A DNA stretch of 64,000 nt from CAXXOZ01 sp963676435 (lineage in GTDB: Bacteria > Bacillota > Clostridia > Lachnospirales > Lachnospiraceae), in assembly GCA_963676435.2 (NCBI GenBank), contig CAXXOZ010000021.1, forward strand, positions 13,842 through 77,841, in the 5' to 3' direction. Of this stretch, positions 35,419 to 43,770 are shown piece after piece. The notes below the pieces were generated by a model. The model searched no databases, had not been told where the DNA came from, and saw only the letters and a program-made list of their open reading frames with translations. Both the position numbers and the translations under genes were made by a program. Position 1 is the first letter of the stretch, and the number at the start of each line of letters is the position of its first letter.

Positions 35419-36534
35419 TTAATCTTCAAATGGAAACTTATACTGATTTAAACCATATTCATCCCTGACAGCTATAAGCTCTTTTTGTACAGCTTCATTT
35501 ATAGGTACTCCACTGTCTTTTCTTGTAAGCCACACATCATGCTCTTTTTCTCCAGCAGTGTATATTCTGTCCTGTCCTGGTGCTTTTTGAGAAGCTCTTA
35601 GCTCTCTTAATATGTCCCCTGCTGTCTTCTTAAACTCTTCATGTCCCATGAATGCTTCTGTATCAATAGCCATAAAGAAGTGTCCAAGGTGATAAGGAAC
35701 TTTTTCTCCATTTTTTCCAACACCTGATAACGCACTTAAAAAATTCCCCTGCTGTAAAGCCGCTGAAAGAACCTCTACAACCACAGCATAGCTATAACCT
35801 TTATATCCACCTAGCTCTTCACCTATACCACCAAGAGGTGATAAAGCAGCTTTCCCAGTAGTAAGGTCAATAAGTATTTGATCTGAATCTGTAAGAGCAC
35901 TACCATCTCTTCCAATAACCTGTCCTGCTGGTGTATCTTTTCCTATTCTAGCATAGTATTCTATTTTTCCTCTTTGTGTAATCGATGTTGCACAGTCAAT
36001 AATAAACGGGAAGTCTTCATCCGTAGGAAAACCTATGGTCAAAGGATTTGTTCCAAGCATATTTTCAACACCAAATGTAGGTGCAATTGAAGGTCTTGCG
36101 TTCGTACCTGTTATACCTATACATCCTTCTTTGATAGCCATAGATGGATAATATCCTGCTATTCCATAGTGACAGGAATTTCTAACTGCAACCATTCCCA
36201 TTCCATACTCTTTTGCCTTTTCTATAGCCATCTGCATCGATTTATATCCGATTACCTGACCCATTCCATCGTGTCCATCTACTACTGCTGTAGTTTTAGT
36301 TTCTCTTACAACTTCAAATTCTGTTACAGGTTTCTGAATACCTGCTTTAATTCTATCAATATAAATTGGTTTAAATCTGTTTACACCATGAGATTCTATC
36401 CCTCTTTTATCTGATTCCATTAATATATCTGCACAGATCTGTGCATCCCCATCTGGTACCCCTACTGTTTTAAATACGTCAGTCATAAAATTAAATATAG
36501 TATCCCAATCTACGATGTTATTTTTTACTGCCAT
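35419..36534 (-). CDS. Ldh2 family NAD(P)-dependent oxidoreductase (malate/L-lactate type)
   Basis: A 371-residue cytoplasmic enzyme of the malate/L-lactate/ureidoglycolate dehydrogenase family, which has a fold unrelated to classical lactate dehydrogenase. Recognisable segments are SDKRGIESHGVNRF, VRNSCHYGIAGYY (catalytic His), GTNARPSIAPTFG, LGTNPLTIGFPT and GGYKGYSYAVVVEVLS. The true substrate in this family varies and cannot be fixed here. The start at 36534 has AGGAGG 7 nt upstream; an in-frame extension to 36582 lacks one. Confidence 0.88.
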   Translation of the reverse strand: MAVKNNIVDWDTIFNFMTDVFKTVGVPDGDAQICADILMESDKRGIESHGVNRFKPIYIDRIKAGIQKPVTEFEVVRETKTTAVVDGHDGMGQVIGYKSMQMAIEKAKEYGMGMVAVRNSCHYGIAGYYPSMAIKEGCIGITGTNARPSIAPTFGVENMLGTNPLTIGFPTDEDFPFIIDCATSITQRGKIEYYARIGKDTPAGQVIGRDGSALTDSDQILIDLTTGKAALSPLGGIGEELGGYKGYSYAVVVEVLSAALQQGNFLSALSGVGKNGEKVPYHLGHFFMAIDTEAFMGHEEFKKTAGDILRELRASQKAPGQDRIYTAGEKEHDVWLTRKDSGVPINEAVQKELIAVRDEYGLNQYKFPFED

Positions 36535-36616
36535 TATTTTTCCTCCTGTTATATAAAATATAAACTCATGTACATTATCCATAAAAACAAGGGTTTTGGC
36601 AAGTGGTATGATTAAA

Positions 36617-36655
36617 AAAAAGAGGCTAATCTGATATTATCCGACGCCTCTTTTT
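36617..36655 (-). terminator. Terminator after the lipoprotein cluster
   Basis: AGAGGC (36621-36626) pairs with GCCTCT (36646-36651), flanked by A-run and T-run, so it can act on either strand. It lies 16 bases past the stop of the last lipoprotein gene. Confidence 0.7.
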
Positions 36656-36670
36656 ATAACAGAAAATCTT

Positions 36671-37678
36671 TTATTTCTGTAACAATCTTAAATCGTACTT
36701 AATAAAGGATAAGTCTTCGGTTGAATCTCCTTCGAAATTAGTTCCGATATTATTTGCTACAGAAATATATAAAACATTTTCTGATAACACAATAATATCT
36801 CTAAAGTCTGTTCCGTTCCCATTTATATATTTACACTCATCAGACTTTATCACTTCTACTGTTGTACCATCATCTAATTTTGTTTTAAATAATCCTTTCC
36901 TGTTTACTGTATAATAATAATCATCGTATATATATCCGGGGCCACTAAAAGTGAACCCTTCTACTATTTCCGAATTAAGTTCATATAGCTTTTCACCATT
37001 ATAAATATCAAATGCAGTCAACGCTCTATTATAGGGATCAAAAAGAAAAATCATGTTATTATATACATCTTTTGTTAATAAATTAGCTTTATGTATCGAA
37101 CAATCTGATACAATTTCTATAGAAAATGGATTTACTTGAATCAACCTAGTATAATCATTTTTACCATCTTGGGTAACACTATAAGCTATTAATATATTTC
37201 CATTTTCTAAAATAAATGGATCGATTTTTTCAAAATCCAAGATATCATAATCATCTTTTATCTCTACAAAGTCAAATAAATCAAAATAGAAAACCACCTT
37301 TTCTTTTTTAATGCCTAAAAATCCAATTGTTTTTCTTTCTACATCTTCAAAAAAATATACCAACATTTTTAATTCATTATCACCAGCAAAACCTTTTTGT
37401 TTTTGCAGGCTAACATATTCCGTATATGAGTTATCAGGTATGTCAAATTTTTGTGATTTATTTTGATCAATATTAAATATTTCAAGCCCAGAAATATCTT
37501 TTATAAAAAAAGTACATACTTCATTATCTTCATTTAAAAACATTTCTCCATACTTTTGATCAACTGGATTATATTTTAAATCATATATCACTTTTTCAAA
37601 ATCTGTTTCAGATTGACTACATGATACTAGAATACTTATTAAAAATAGAAAAAATATAATCACTAATATTCTTTTCAT
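36671..37678 (-). CDS. Lipoprotein of a local paralogous family, copy 1
   Basis: A secreted lipoprotein of 335 residues. The signal peptide ends SILVSCSQS, giving an acylated Cys near residue 20. The rest is beta-rich, with repeated short segments that could form a propeller-like fold. Near residue 245 it has YDDYYYTVNRKGLFKTKLDD, which aligns with the same region of the other two lipoproteins (WYTVNDTGIYRTKYEE and LMVNKSGIYKAQYSDD). I recognise no known family. A protease C-terminal remnant lies 29 bases upstream. Confidence 0.75.
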   Translation of the reverse strand: MKRILVIIFFLFLISILVSCSQSETDFEKVIYDLKYNPVDQKYGEMFLNEDNEVCTFFIKDISGLEIFNIDQNKSQKFDIPDNSYTEYVSLQKQKGFAGDNELKMLVYFFEDVERKTIGFLGIKKEKVVFYFDLFDFVEIKDDYDILDFEKIDPFILENGNILIAYSVTQDGKNDYTRLIQVNPFSIEIVSDCSIHKANLLTKDVYNNMIFLFDPYNRALTAFDIYNGEKLYELNSEIVEGFTFSGPGYIYDDYYYTVNRKGLFKTKLDDGTTVEVIKSDECKYINGNGTDFRDIIVLSENVLYISVANNIGTNFEGDSTEDLSFIKYDLRLLQK

Positions 37679-37707
37679 TTTTCACTCTTACCTCTTTAAT
37701 TTTTCTG

Positions 37708-37851
37708 CTAATTTGTATTTAATGCTTGAGTAAAATTATAGTTAAATAAATGAAGCGTGAATTTCCCATTTGCATTTGCATTATATGCATTCTTTAAATC
37801 ATATACTGGTGTCAATGAGTAAGCACTTATATATATGAGGTTTTCGAGCAT
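37708..37851 (-). pseudogene. Remnant of protease C terminus
   Basis: An open stretch of 47 codons without a ribosome site. It reads through TPVYDLKNAYNANANGKFT to a stop at 37708. It resembles the last 30 residues of the protease at 40345 (MPRYDILNGYNKAYSSTQYT), sharing YD-x-x-N-x-YN, and it stands in the same position relative to the following lipoprotein gene. The rest of the 37679-37889 gap holds nothing else I can identify. Confidence 0.55.
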
Positions 37852-37889
37852 GCGGATGTTTTTTTACATAAGGGTTGCATTTATTCCTT

Positions 37890-38870
37890 TTAATAAATTT
37901 CGTATTTTATTATTCTAACTGTTTCTTCTGTGCCTTCATCATTAAATTCATTTACTTTCAAAACATATATTTCTTTTTGATTTACGACAAAAATATCCGG
38001 CATGTAGTTTCTCGGATTATATGCAATATGTTTAGCCTCTGAAGCACTTATAATACACTCCCAATTCAATTCTTCATATTTAGTTCTATATATTCCCGTA
38101 TCATTAACTGTATACCAATATCTATCATATAATCCAAATTTACTAGTTCCAAAATCCTCATCTTTTTCACATCCTGGTGACTTATTTTCAATATCTATTT
38201 CTCCAGTACTATTATTATAAAAAAATATATTTCCTTCATAATCATTCGTAAAAACTGTATGTTTTTCAGTTATAAATAGAACATTCAAATAGTCTCCTTC
38301 TTCAGTATACAATTCATGTTCAACACTATTAACTAATTCTTTTGTAAATGGATCTATTTCAAGGACTTTTATTGTTCTATCGAAATGAATTGTAAGCATG
38401 ACATTACCGTTTATAAGGGGATATATTTCTCCCCCTTTAGCTGGCCACCAAGCACCTACGTCCCAATCTACATATTCACCTGAAAACTTCTCTGTTGTTA
38501 TTCCTTCTATATCTGAAAGATATACTTTATAAATCTGCTCTCCATTTTTATTTTTTTCAATGTACCAGTCTTCAATGTTAGCATCTTCTTCATTGTAACT
38601 ATTATCAAAATAGAAAACAATTTTTCCTTCTTCTAAAAGATATACATCTTGTGAAAAACTATCCACAAAAACAATTTCATCTTCATCATTTTCAGTAAGA
38701 CTCATAAAAATTGCCGATTCATCAAGTTCAGGATTGTGTTGTTCTTTGAATACAACCTCTTCATTGATTTTTTCATTATTTGTTAATGTTTTATTATTTC
38801 GCTCACACGCTGTAAAAAATAATATTTGTACAATAAACATCATAAAAAAATATACTTTTACCTTTTTCAT
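37890..38870 (-). CDS. Lipoprotein of a local paralogous family, copy 2
   Basis: A 326-residue lipoprotein with signal peptide and lipobox ending FFTACERN. It is beta-rich and acidic, with WYTVNDTGIYRTKYEELNWE near residue 265, the shared family segment. Predicted to be anchored outside the cell. Function unknown. It may interact with, inhibit or be processed by the neighbouring protease, which is inference from position only. Confidence 0.75.
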   Translation of the reverse strand: MKKVKVYFFMMFIVQILFFTACERNNKTLTNNEKINEEVVFKEQHNPELDESAIFMSLTENDEDEIVFVDSFSQDVYLLEEGKIVFYFDNSYNEEDANIEDWYIEKNKNGEQIYKVYLSDIEGITTEKFSGEYVDWDVGAWWPAKGGEIYPLINGNVMLTIHFDRTIKVLEIDPFTKELVNSVEHELYTEEGDYLNVLFITEKHTVFTNDYEGNIFFYNNSTGEIDIENKSPGCEKDEDFGTSKFGLYDRYWYTVNDTGIYRTKYEELNWECIISASEAKHIAYNPRNYMPDIFVVNQKEIYVLKVNEFNDEGTEETVRIIKYEIY

Positions 38871-38890
38871 TATTATTTTCCTAAATTTTT

Positions 38891-38935
38891 TTAATAATTT
38901 AAAGCCTGGTTATAAAAATCATAGAAATATTTCAT
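38891..38935 (-). pseudogene. Second short remnant of protease C terminus
   Basis: Fifteen codons reading MKYFYDFYNQALNY and stop, ending 20 bases before lipoprotein copy 2. QALN near the stop matches the other remnant (FTQALNTN), and the spacing matches the intact protease-lipoprotein pair (19 bases). The match is very short, so support comes mainly from position. Confidence 0.35.
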
Positions 38936-39025
38936 TTTCCTTCAGATTCCAACTCGCGATGGACACCCTTGCATTTGGCTATGTGTTTCCTACTACAAAG
39001 GCAAACTCGAGACTATCACTAGTAA

Positions 39026-39050
39026 GTGTTCGCCCATGCTGGGTGAACAC
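39026..39050. repeat. Ten-base inverted repeat in gene-free stretch
   Basis: GTGTTCGCCC (39026-39035) pairs with GGGTGAACAC (39041-39050), one G-T pair, loop ATGCT. No T-run follows on either strand. It lies in the 38936-39218 gap, which otherwise holds a degraded copy of the sequence at 42437-42611 (see below) and no supported gene. A plus-strand frame across it looks spurious. Confidence 0.55.
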
Positions 39051-39054
39051 AAAA

Positions 39055-39180
39055 AACCTCCGAAATCTTTTCATTCTCTTATAGACTAAACACGGATCCA
39101 TAAACTTTATAAAAACTAGAAATACTTATAATTAGGAGGTCCTATGGTGCTCTGATATTGTTTCGTATAAGATTTTCATA
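39055..39180 (-). repeat. Degraded copy of the terminator-bearing block at 42437-42611
   Basis: On the minus strand this stretch shares, in the same order, STI...G.P.YK.F before a stop, then AGAGAAT, then a GAAAAGATTT...GGAGGTTTTTT terminator-like sequence with the block downstream of the MBL gene. Similarity is patchy and the reading frame is broken. It suggests that the region upstream of the protease was copied along with the protease-lipoprotein unit. Confidence 0.5.
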
Positions 39181-39218
39181 AAAATTTTTGATTTTTATAT
39201 TCTTAGCTCAGAAATTAT

Positions 39219-40325
39219 TTAGAACTCATATCTAACATAACATTTAATTGAAGCATAACCAGCACTATCTGGAATTGAAACTTCAACATAAGCAACATTT
39301 TCACTATTAGAAACTATCCTATAACCCAATTCTTTAGAAGAAATAAACTCATTTAATTTTTCTTCACTAACAACATCACTCAAAATATTCTTAAACGCTG
39401 AAGTATTACTTAGAAAGTTAGTATCCATCTGATTTAAAACACATTCAAAACTATCATCACTATATTGAGCTTTATAAATGCCACTTTTGTTCACCATTAA
39501 AATTTCCTGATCAGTACAATAAATATCTAAACTTTCGTCCCACGAATTAACACTGGTTAAATTTAATCCTGTCTCAATCTCCTTTATAATATTTCCATTA
39601 GATATATCTACAGATATTACTTTATCCCCTTTCTGAGAAATACCAATCAATGTATTACCTGTAACTTTTTTAGGAAAAAATGAATATGAAAATGAATTCA
39701 AAACTTCCTCATTCAACGCATCAACTATTACTACCCAGTTAGAATAAACTCCTCCTACTAAAACACAAATTTTTCCATCTTCCATTGGAATTATTTTTAT
39801 TGATGTAAAATCTAAGTTCAATTGATCTTTTAGTAACGATGAAATGCAAATATTAAATAAAGCATTTCCATTTTGATCACTACAAATAACATAAAAGCCT
39901 TCCGAATAACTTTCACCTATTTGATAACACAAATACATATTTCCCATCGAATCCATATTTAATATTGATTCTCTCCATAAAACTTTTTTAAAATTCAAAT
40001 CTTTTATTAATGTATTTATTTTTTCCGAAACTTCTGGATTGAATATTTCATTTTTAGAAATATTATAAAGTTTTGTTGTATAATTATTTTCAAAATAGAC
40101 GCATAGTTCATTTTCTGAATTAAAAAACATATCTGAAAACTGTGTTTCTCCACTCGCTATATAGTTAGCTGATATGAATACGCCTTTTTCAGTTTCAGTA
40201 CTTATAGTTTTAGTTACTTGAATTGAATCTAAATCATTTTCTTCTACACAACCAATTAAAAAAGACAAAATTATAACTAAAAACAATAGTTTTACAAAAA
40301 TATCAGTTCTTTCATTTTTCATCAT
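39219..40325 (-). CDS. Lipoprotein of a local paralogous family, copy 3
   Basis: A 368-residue lipoprotein with lipobox LSFLIGCVEEN. It is beta-rich, with a shared LMVNKSGIYKAQYSDDSFE segment near residue 285. AAGGA lies 6 nt before the ATG. It follows the protease stop by 19 bases and is almost certainly co-transcribed with it. No known family recognised. Confidence 0.75.
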   Translation of the reverse strand: MMKNERTDIFVKLLFLVIILSFLIGCVEENDLDSIQVTKTISTETEKGVFISANYIASGETQFSDMFFNSENELCVYFENNYTTKLYNISKNEIFNPEVSEKINTLIKDLNFKKVLWRESILNMDSMGNMYLCYQIGESYSEGFYVICSDQNGNALFNICISSLLKDQLNLDFTSIKIIPMEDGKICVLVGGVYSNWVVIVDALNEEVLNSFSYSFFPKKVTGNTLIGISQKGDKVISVDISNGNIIKEIETGLNLTSVNSWDESLDIYCTDQEILMVNKSGIYKAQYSDDSFECVLNQMDTNFLSNTSAFKNILSDVVSEEKLNEFISSKELGYRIVSNSENVAYVEVSIPDSAGYASIKCYVRYEF

Positions 40326-40344
40326 ATTTTTTCCTTATCGTATA

Positions 40345-42267
40345 TTAATATGACCAATAATATGACCAGTTCTTTAGAGTATACTGCGTGCTTGAATATG
40401 CTTTATTGTATCCATTTAATATATCATATCTCGGCATATATAAATTACTATTACTGTACCTTTGTATAGAATATTGGGCTGCATAACCTGCGGCTTTAAA
40501 ACGTAATGGTAGTACCGAAGTAGTATCTGCACCTAATTTTTGTGTTGAAGATACCGTACCATGTGTCAATACCTTTCCATCTATATTGTCAACTGCACTA
40601 TGTGCAAAAATATCTGAACCGTTATGAATTGCCATCCCAAGCAATATATATTTACCTTTACTTATTCCATATGCCTGATAAATTATATCTGATACCGCTT
40701 TTAAATAGGAGTTTGATGTACTAGCCGTATAACCATATATGCTGCAACGCATAAGGTAATCGTATGATGATAAATAATTATTACTTGAACCATAATAACC
40801 ATGTAAAGAAGGATGTGCTACCATTCCTGTAAATTCAGTTCGAATGTCCGATAAAGTAGCACCAAATTTAACTAAACTTATTTGATAACTAGTTAAATAA
40901 AAATTATTATTCAAAACAATGCTTTCATGATTTGTCTTAGACCACAATCCCTCAACATAATCAACGTCACCAAAGCTTTCTATCGTATTATCATTTTCAT
41001 AATAATTCATTTCAGATTCCTGAATGTTTGGTATATATTTACTTGCAAAATCATCGTATATCTCTAAGGCATATGAAAGATCCACCAACCCATTTCCATA
41101 TACACTTTCATCACCAAGATAATTTGCACTTTCATTGATAAGCTGTCTTATAAAATCGGCTGACTTTGTTTTGTCTTTCTGCCAAAGAACACTTGCTATT
41201 CCAACAACATGAGGTACAGCCATACTTGTTCCTGATACTATTATCTCTCCACCAAATCCGCCTGTTGTTTTAATAAGTTCTCCTGGAGCAACAACTTCTA
41301 TCTCTTCTCCTGTAGAACAAAAATCACTAATAGTTCCTGTACTGTCTACAGAACCCACTGCCATTACTTCATCATATGCTGCTGGGTATTCAATGTCTCC
41401 ACCTGAGTTTCCTGAAGCTGCAATAATTAATATACCTGCATCGTAAGCATCTCTTATTGCCATATACAATGCTTCCGAATTCTGCGAGGTACCAAAACTA
41501 AGATTTATTATATCAACATTTTGTTCTATTGCCCAGTAAATTCCTTCAATAACTCTGCTTATTGGTGCTGAGTTTGTATAATCAAGAACCTTTGCTGAAT
41601 ACAATTCAACCTGATCATTTATCCCTATAACATCAGAGTATTCATAATCACTGTTTGCAGAAATGATACTAGCTATACTGGTACCATGTCCTGTTGTATC
41701 TTCAAAAAGAGGTAATACTTCCTCTTCTCCATGAATCAGATTAATTCTTCCTGCTACATCTATATTTTCTGTCATATCAAGACCTGAGTCTATTATGGCT
41801 ACCTTAATCTTATTTTCAGATGTTATTATTGAATCTTTTTGTTCATCATCACCTTTAACGGCTTTTATGTTCCATTCTTTATCTATGTCATTTTTTGATT
41901 TTTCTTTTTTTGTTGCTTTTGTCTTTTCTTTGTTTTCTTTTTTACTTGCAGTTACTATTCCATCCTCTTCAACTAGAAGCACTCCTTCTTCCTTTTGAAT
42001 CTGACTTACCTCTTCTTCGCTCATTTCTGTTATTAAAATATTTTCTTCCTGTAATTCATTGTTGTTTAAATAATCATCTGATATGAATTCTTCATATTCA
42101 TCTGATAATTCTTGAAAGTCATTTTCATCCTCTGTTATAACTATATACTTTTTCTTTTGTGAATCTTTTTCCTCATTATTACCACTAATTTGAAATAATG
42201 AAATACTTGAACTGAGCATTGTCATTATCATTAAAAGTGACAGTGCTTTAAAGATATTTTTTCTCAT
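40345..42267 (-). CDS. Secreted subtilisin-like serine protease with extra C-terminal domain
   Basis: A 640-residue S8 protease. Signal peptide 1 to about 29; acidic propeptide about 35-110; Lys/Glu-rich linker about 108-130; catalytic domain about 150-400 with Asp160 (AIIDSGLD), His194 (GHGTSIAS), oxyanion Asn287 and Ser348 (GTSMAVPH). Residues about 440-640 form an unrelated domain with His485, His489 and His548-x3-Asp552-x3-His556 (AIHNGSDIFAH). This pattern recalls zinc-dependent phospholipase C/P1-nuclease-like proteins. The promoter has two operator-like palindromes. It heads the lipoprotein cluster. Confidence 0.88.
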   Translation of the reverse strand: MRKNIFKALSLLMIMTMLSSSISLFQISGNNEEKDSQKKKYIVITEDENDFQELSDEYEEFISDDYLNNNELQEENILITEMSEEEVSQIQKEEGVLLVEEDGIVTASKKENKEKTKATKKEKSKNDIDKEWNIKAVKGDDEQKDSIITSENKIKVAIIDSGLDMTENIDVAGRINLIHGEEEVLPLFEDTTGHGTSIASIISANSDYEYSDVIGINDQVELYSAKVLDYTNSAPISRVIEGIYWAIEQNVDIINLSFGTSQNSEALYMAIRDAYDAGILIIAASGNSGGDIEYPAAYDEVMAVGSVDSTGTISDFCSTGEEIEVVAPGELIKTTGGFGGEIIVSGTSMAVPHVVGIASVLWQKDKTKSADFIRQLINESANYLGDESVYGNGLVDLSYALEIYDDFASKYIPNIQESEMNYYENDNTIESFGDVDYVEGLWSKTNHESIVLNNNFYLTSYQISLVKFGATLSDIRTEFTGMVAHPSLHGYYGSSNNYLSSYDYLMRCSIYGYTASTSNSYLKAVSDIIYQAYGISKGKYILLGMAIHNGSDIFAHSAVDNIDGKVLTHGTVSSTQKLGADTTSVLPLRFKAAGYAAQYSIQRYSNSNLYMPRYDILNGYNKAYSSTQYTLKNWSYYWSY

Positions 42268-42340
42268 AACATTCTCCCTTTTTTATAATTTTCCCTAAAT
42301 TTTGTTATCTATCAATAACTTGTTTTCCTCCTCTATTTAT

Positions 42341-42346
42341 ATTGTA
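42341..42346 (-). promoter_or_regulatory. -10 element of the protease promoter
   Basis: TACAAT on the minus strand. The position 17 bases upstream has no recognisable -35 box, and instead two palindromes begin 27 bases upstream. This fits a promoter that needs an activator. Confidence 0.4.
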
Positions 42347-42373
42347 GCTACCCCCCCTAAAAATCAACAAGAA

Positions 42374-42407
42374 TGTCGTGAACGACAGGATTTTGTCGTG
42401 AACGACA
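42374..42407. promoter_or_regulatory. Paired identical palindromes upstream of the protease
   Basis: TGTCGTGAACGACA occurs at 42374-42387 and again at 42394-42407. The copies are identical and exactly 20 bases apart, so both face the same side of the helix. They lie just upstream of the weak promoter. Such spacing suits two cooperating regulator dimers, for example a quorum-type activator. No candidate regulator is adjacent. Confidence 0.65.
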
Positions 42408-42436
42408 TAAATCTGCACTTTTAGCTTTTTAAATAA

Positions 42437-42474
42437 CAAAAAAACCTCCAAAATCTTTTCAGATTTCGAAGGTT
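42437..42474 (-). terminator. Terminator downstream of the MBL lipoprotein gene
   Basis: On the minus strand a 13-pair stem (42462-42474 with 42443-42455, two G-T pairs) is followed by eight T. It separates the MBL gene and its trailing remnant from the protease promoter. Confidence 0.75.
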
Positions 42475-42512
42475 TATTCTCTTAAAGGCGACACCCTGAT
42501 TCCCCAACTGTA

Positions 42513-42611
42513 TCAAATATGGAAGCATTTATAACTAGGGTATCCAACAGCTGCTCTAATGGTTGAAGATATTACATCATGACCATCAGGAGTAATAAAA
42601 ACTATTTTTTC
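42513..42611 (-). pseudogene. Unassigned gene fragment between MBL gene and terminator
   Basis: A 32-codon open stretch bounded by stops, reading FITPDGHDVISSTIRAAVGY near its middle and ending YKCFHI. It has no start or ribosome site, but its codon content looks protein-coding. A degraded relative lies at 39055-39180. I do not recognise the parent protein. Confidence 0.4.
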
Positions 42612-42631
42612 TTATTTTCATTATACACTTT

Positions 42632-43609
42632 CTATGGTTCTATAATCAATCCATCTTCTGCTGCGATTACTTCACCTTCATATCCAAGAGCTTCAAGGGC
42701 TTCTTTTGTTTCTTCAATACCTGAGGAACCTCCAAGATGTGTATATACTGTTTTAACTGCATTTGTCTGGGCTACCATAGCATTAACATCTTCTGCTGCA
42801 TCATGTGAAATTAAAAGTTTTACTTTTAACATAGCCTGTACATCCTCATTTGGATTATAATCAAATGTTGATGTTAGGGCTCCATCTATAACAAATATAT
42901 CTGCTCCCTGAGCAAATTCTGCAAGCCCTGGCGTATCATTAAAATCTCCTGTCACTACAACTGTCTGACCATCTGCTTCAAATTTGTATGCATAGTTTGT
43001 CATTCCATGTGGCAAAAAAAATGTCGAAATCGTAACACCATCAAGTTCAAATGTTGTATTTTCTGTAATATCCATAATTGTTGAATCGTAAATAGCTTCA
43101 TTATTTGTAAGTCCAAGACCTTCAATTCTCTGATCTATGTCATCTTTGTAGTAAGTAATTGTTGTGTTATAAAGTGCACTTACATCCGGTCCTACCAAGT
43201 TAAAATATTTACGTCCTCCCGGCATAACACTTCCGCCCATGAAAACATCCCAAAATTCAGCGTTATGATCAAAATGCTGATGTGTCATAAGCACGTTATT
43301 AATCATTTTGGGATTTAATCCATTTTCCACTAGTGTATTTACTGTTCCATTACCACAGTCAACAAGGAAATATTTATCCTTGTACTGTACAAGGGTACTA
43401 GGTTGTCCTCTTTCTATTTCATATTGAGGCGTGCCCGATCCAACTATCATTACCCTGAATCCTTCTGCGGCTTCTGTCATTGGATATGTTAATTCAGTTT
43501 CATCAACAACAGCTGTTGTTTCTTCTGAAGTCGCTTTTTCACCACATCCTACAAAAATTGTACCAACAAGTAAAATTGCAAAAATAATACTTAATAAACT
43601 CTTTTTCAT
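42632..43609 (-). CDS. Metallo-beta-lactamase-fold hydrolase, lipoprotein
   Basis: A 325-residue lipoprotein (lipobox TIFVGCGEK). The MBL fold is marked by the metal site MTHQHFDHNAE, the later HGMTNYAY and VVTGDFNDTPG, and the final LLISHDAAEDV. It resembles arylsulfatase/RNase Z-like hydrolases and works outside the membrane, where its substrate is unknown. It is divergent from a PucR-type regulator with a dyad (43706-43726) between them, so that regulator probably controls it. Confidence 0.85.
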   Translation of the reverse strand: MKKSLLSIIFAILLVGTIFVGCGEKATSEETTAVVDETELTYPMTEAAEGFRVMIVGSGTPQYEIERGQPSTLVQYKDKYFLVDCGNGTVNTLVENGLNPKMINNVLMTHQHFDHNAEFWDVFMGGSVMPGGRKYFNLVGPDVSALYNTTITYYKDDIDQRIEGLGLTNNEAIYDSTIMDITENTTFELDGVTISTFFLPHGMTNYAYKFEADGQTVVVTGDFNDTPGLAEFAQGADIFVIDGALTSTFDYNPNEDVQAMLKVKLLISHDAAEDVNAMVAQTNAVKTVYTHLGGSSGIEETKEALEALGYEGEVIAAEDGLIIEP

Positions 43610-43705
43610 TTCCTCTCCTCCAATAAATCTTTCATTTGCTTACAATAATATTTTGTGATATAAGTAAATATATCTATAAAAACATAATAGTTCTTTAGTA
43701 AACGA

Positions 43706-43726
43706 TAAACAATGTACGGTTGTTTA
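43706..43726. promoter_or_regulatory. Dyad between MBL lipoprotein and PucR-type regulator
   Basis: TAAACAA (43706-43712) and TTGTTTA (43720-43726) form a perfect inverted repeat around 7 bases. It lies in the divergent intergenic region, a natural operator site for the regulator at 43771. Confidence 0.5.
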
Positions 43727-43770
43727 GATAATTAATTAAATTTTCTGTGCAACTGCCCAAAGGAGAGTAT

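Noticed and set aside
38734..39084. Plus-strand open frame of about 116 codons
   Set aside because: It is antisense to the start of lipoprotein copy 2, has no ribosome site and crosses the hairpin and repeat region; it looks like a spurious frame.
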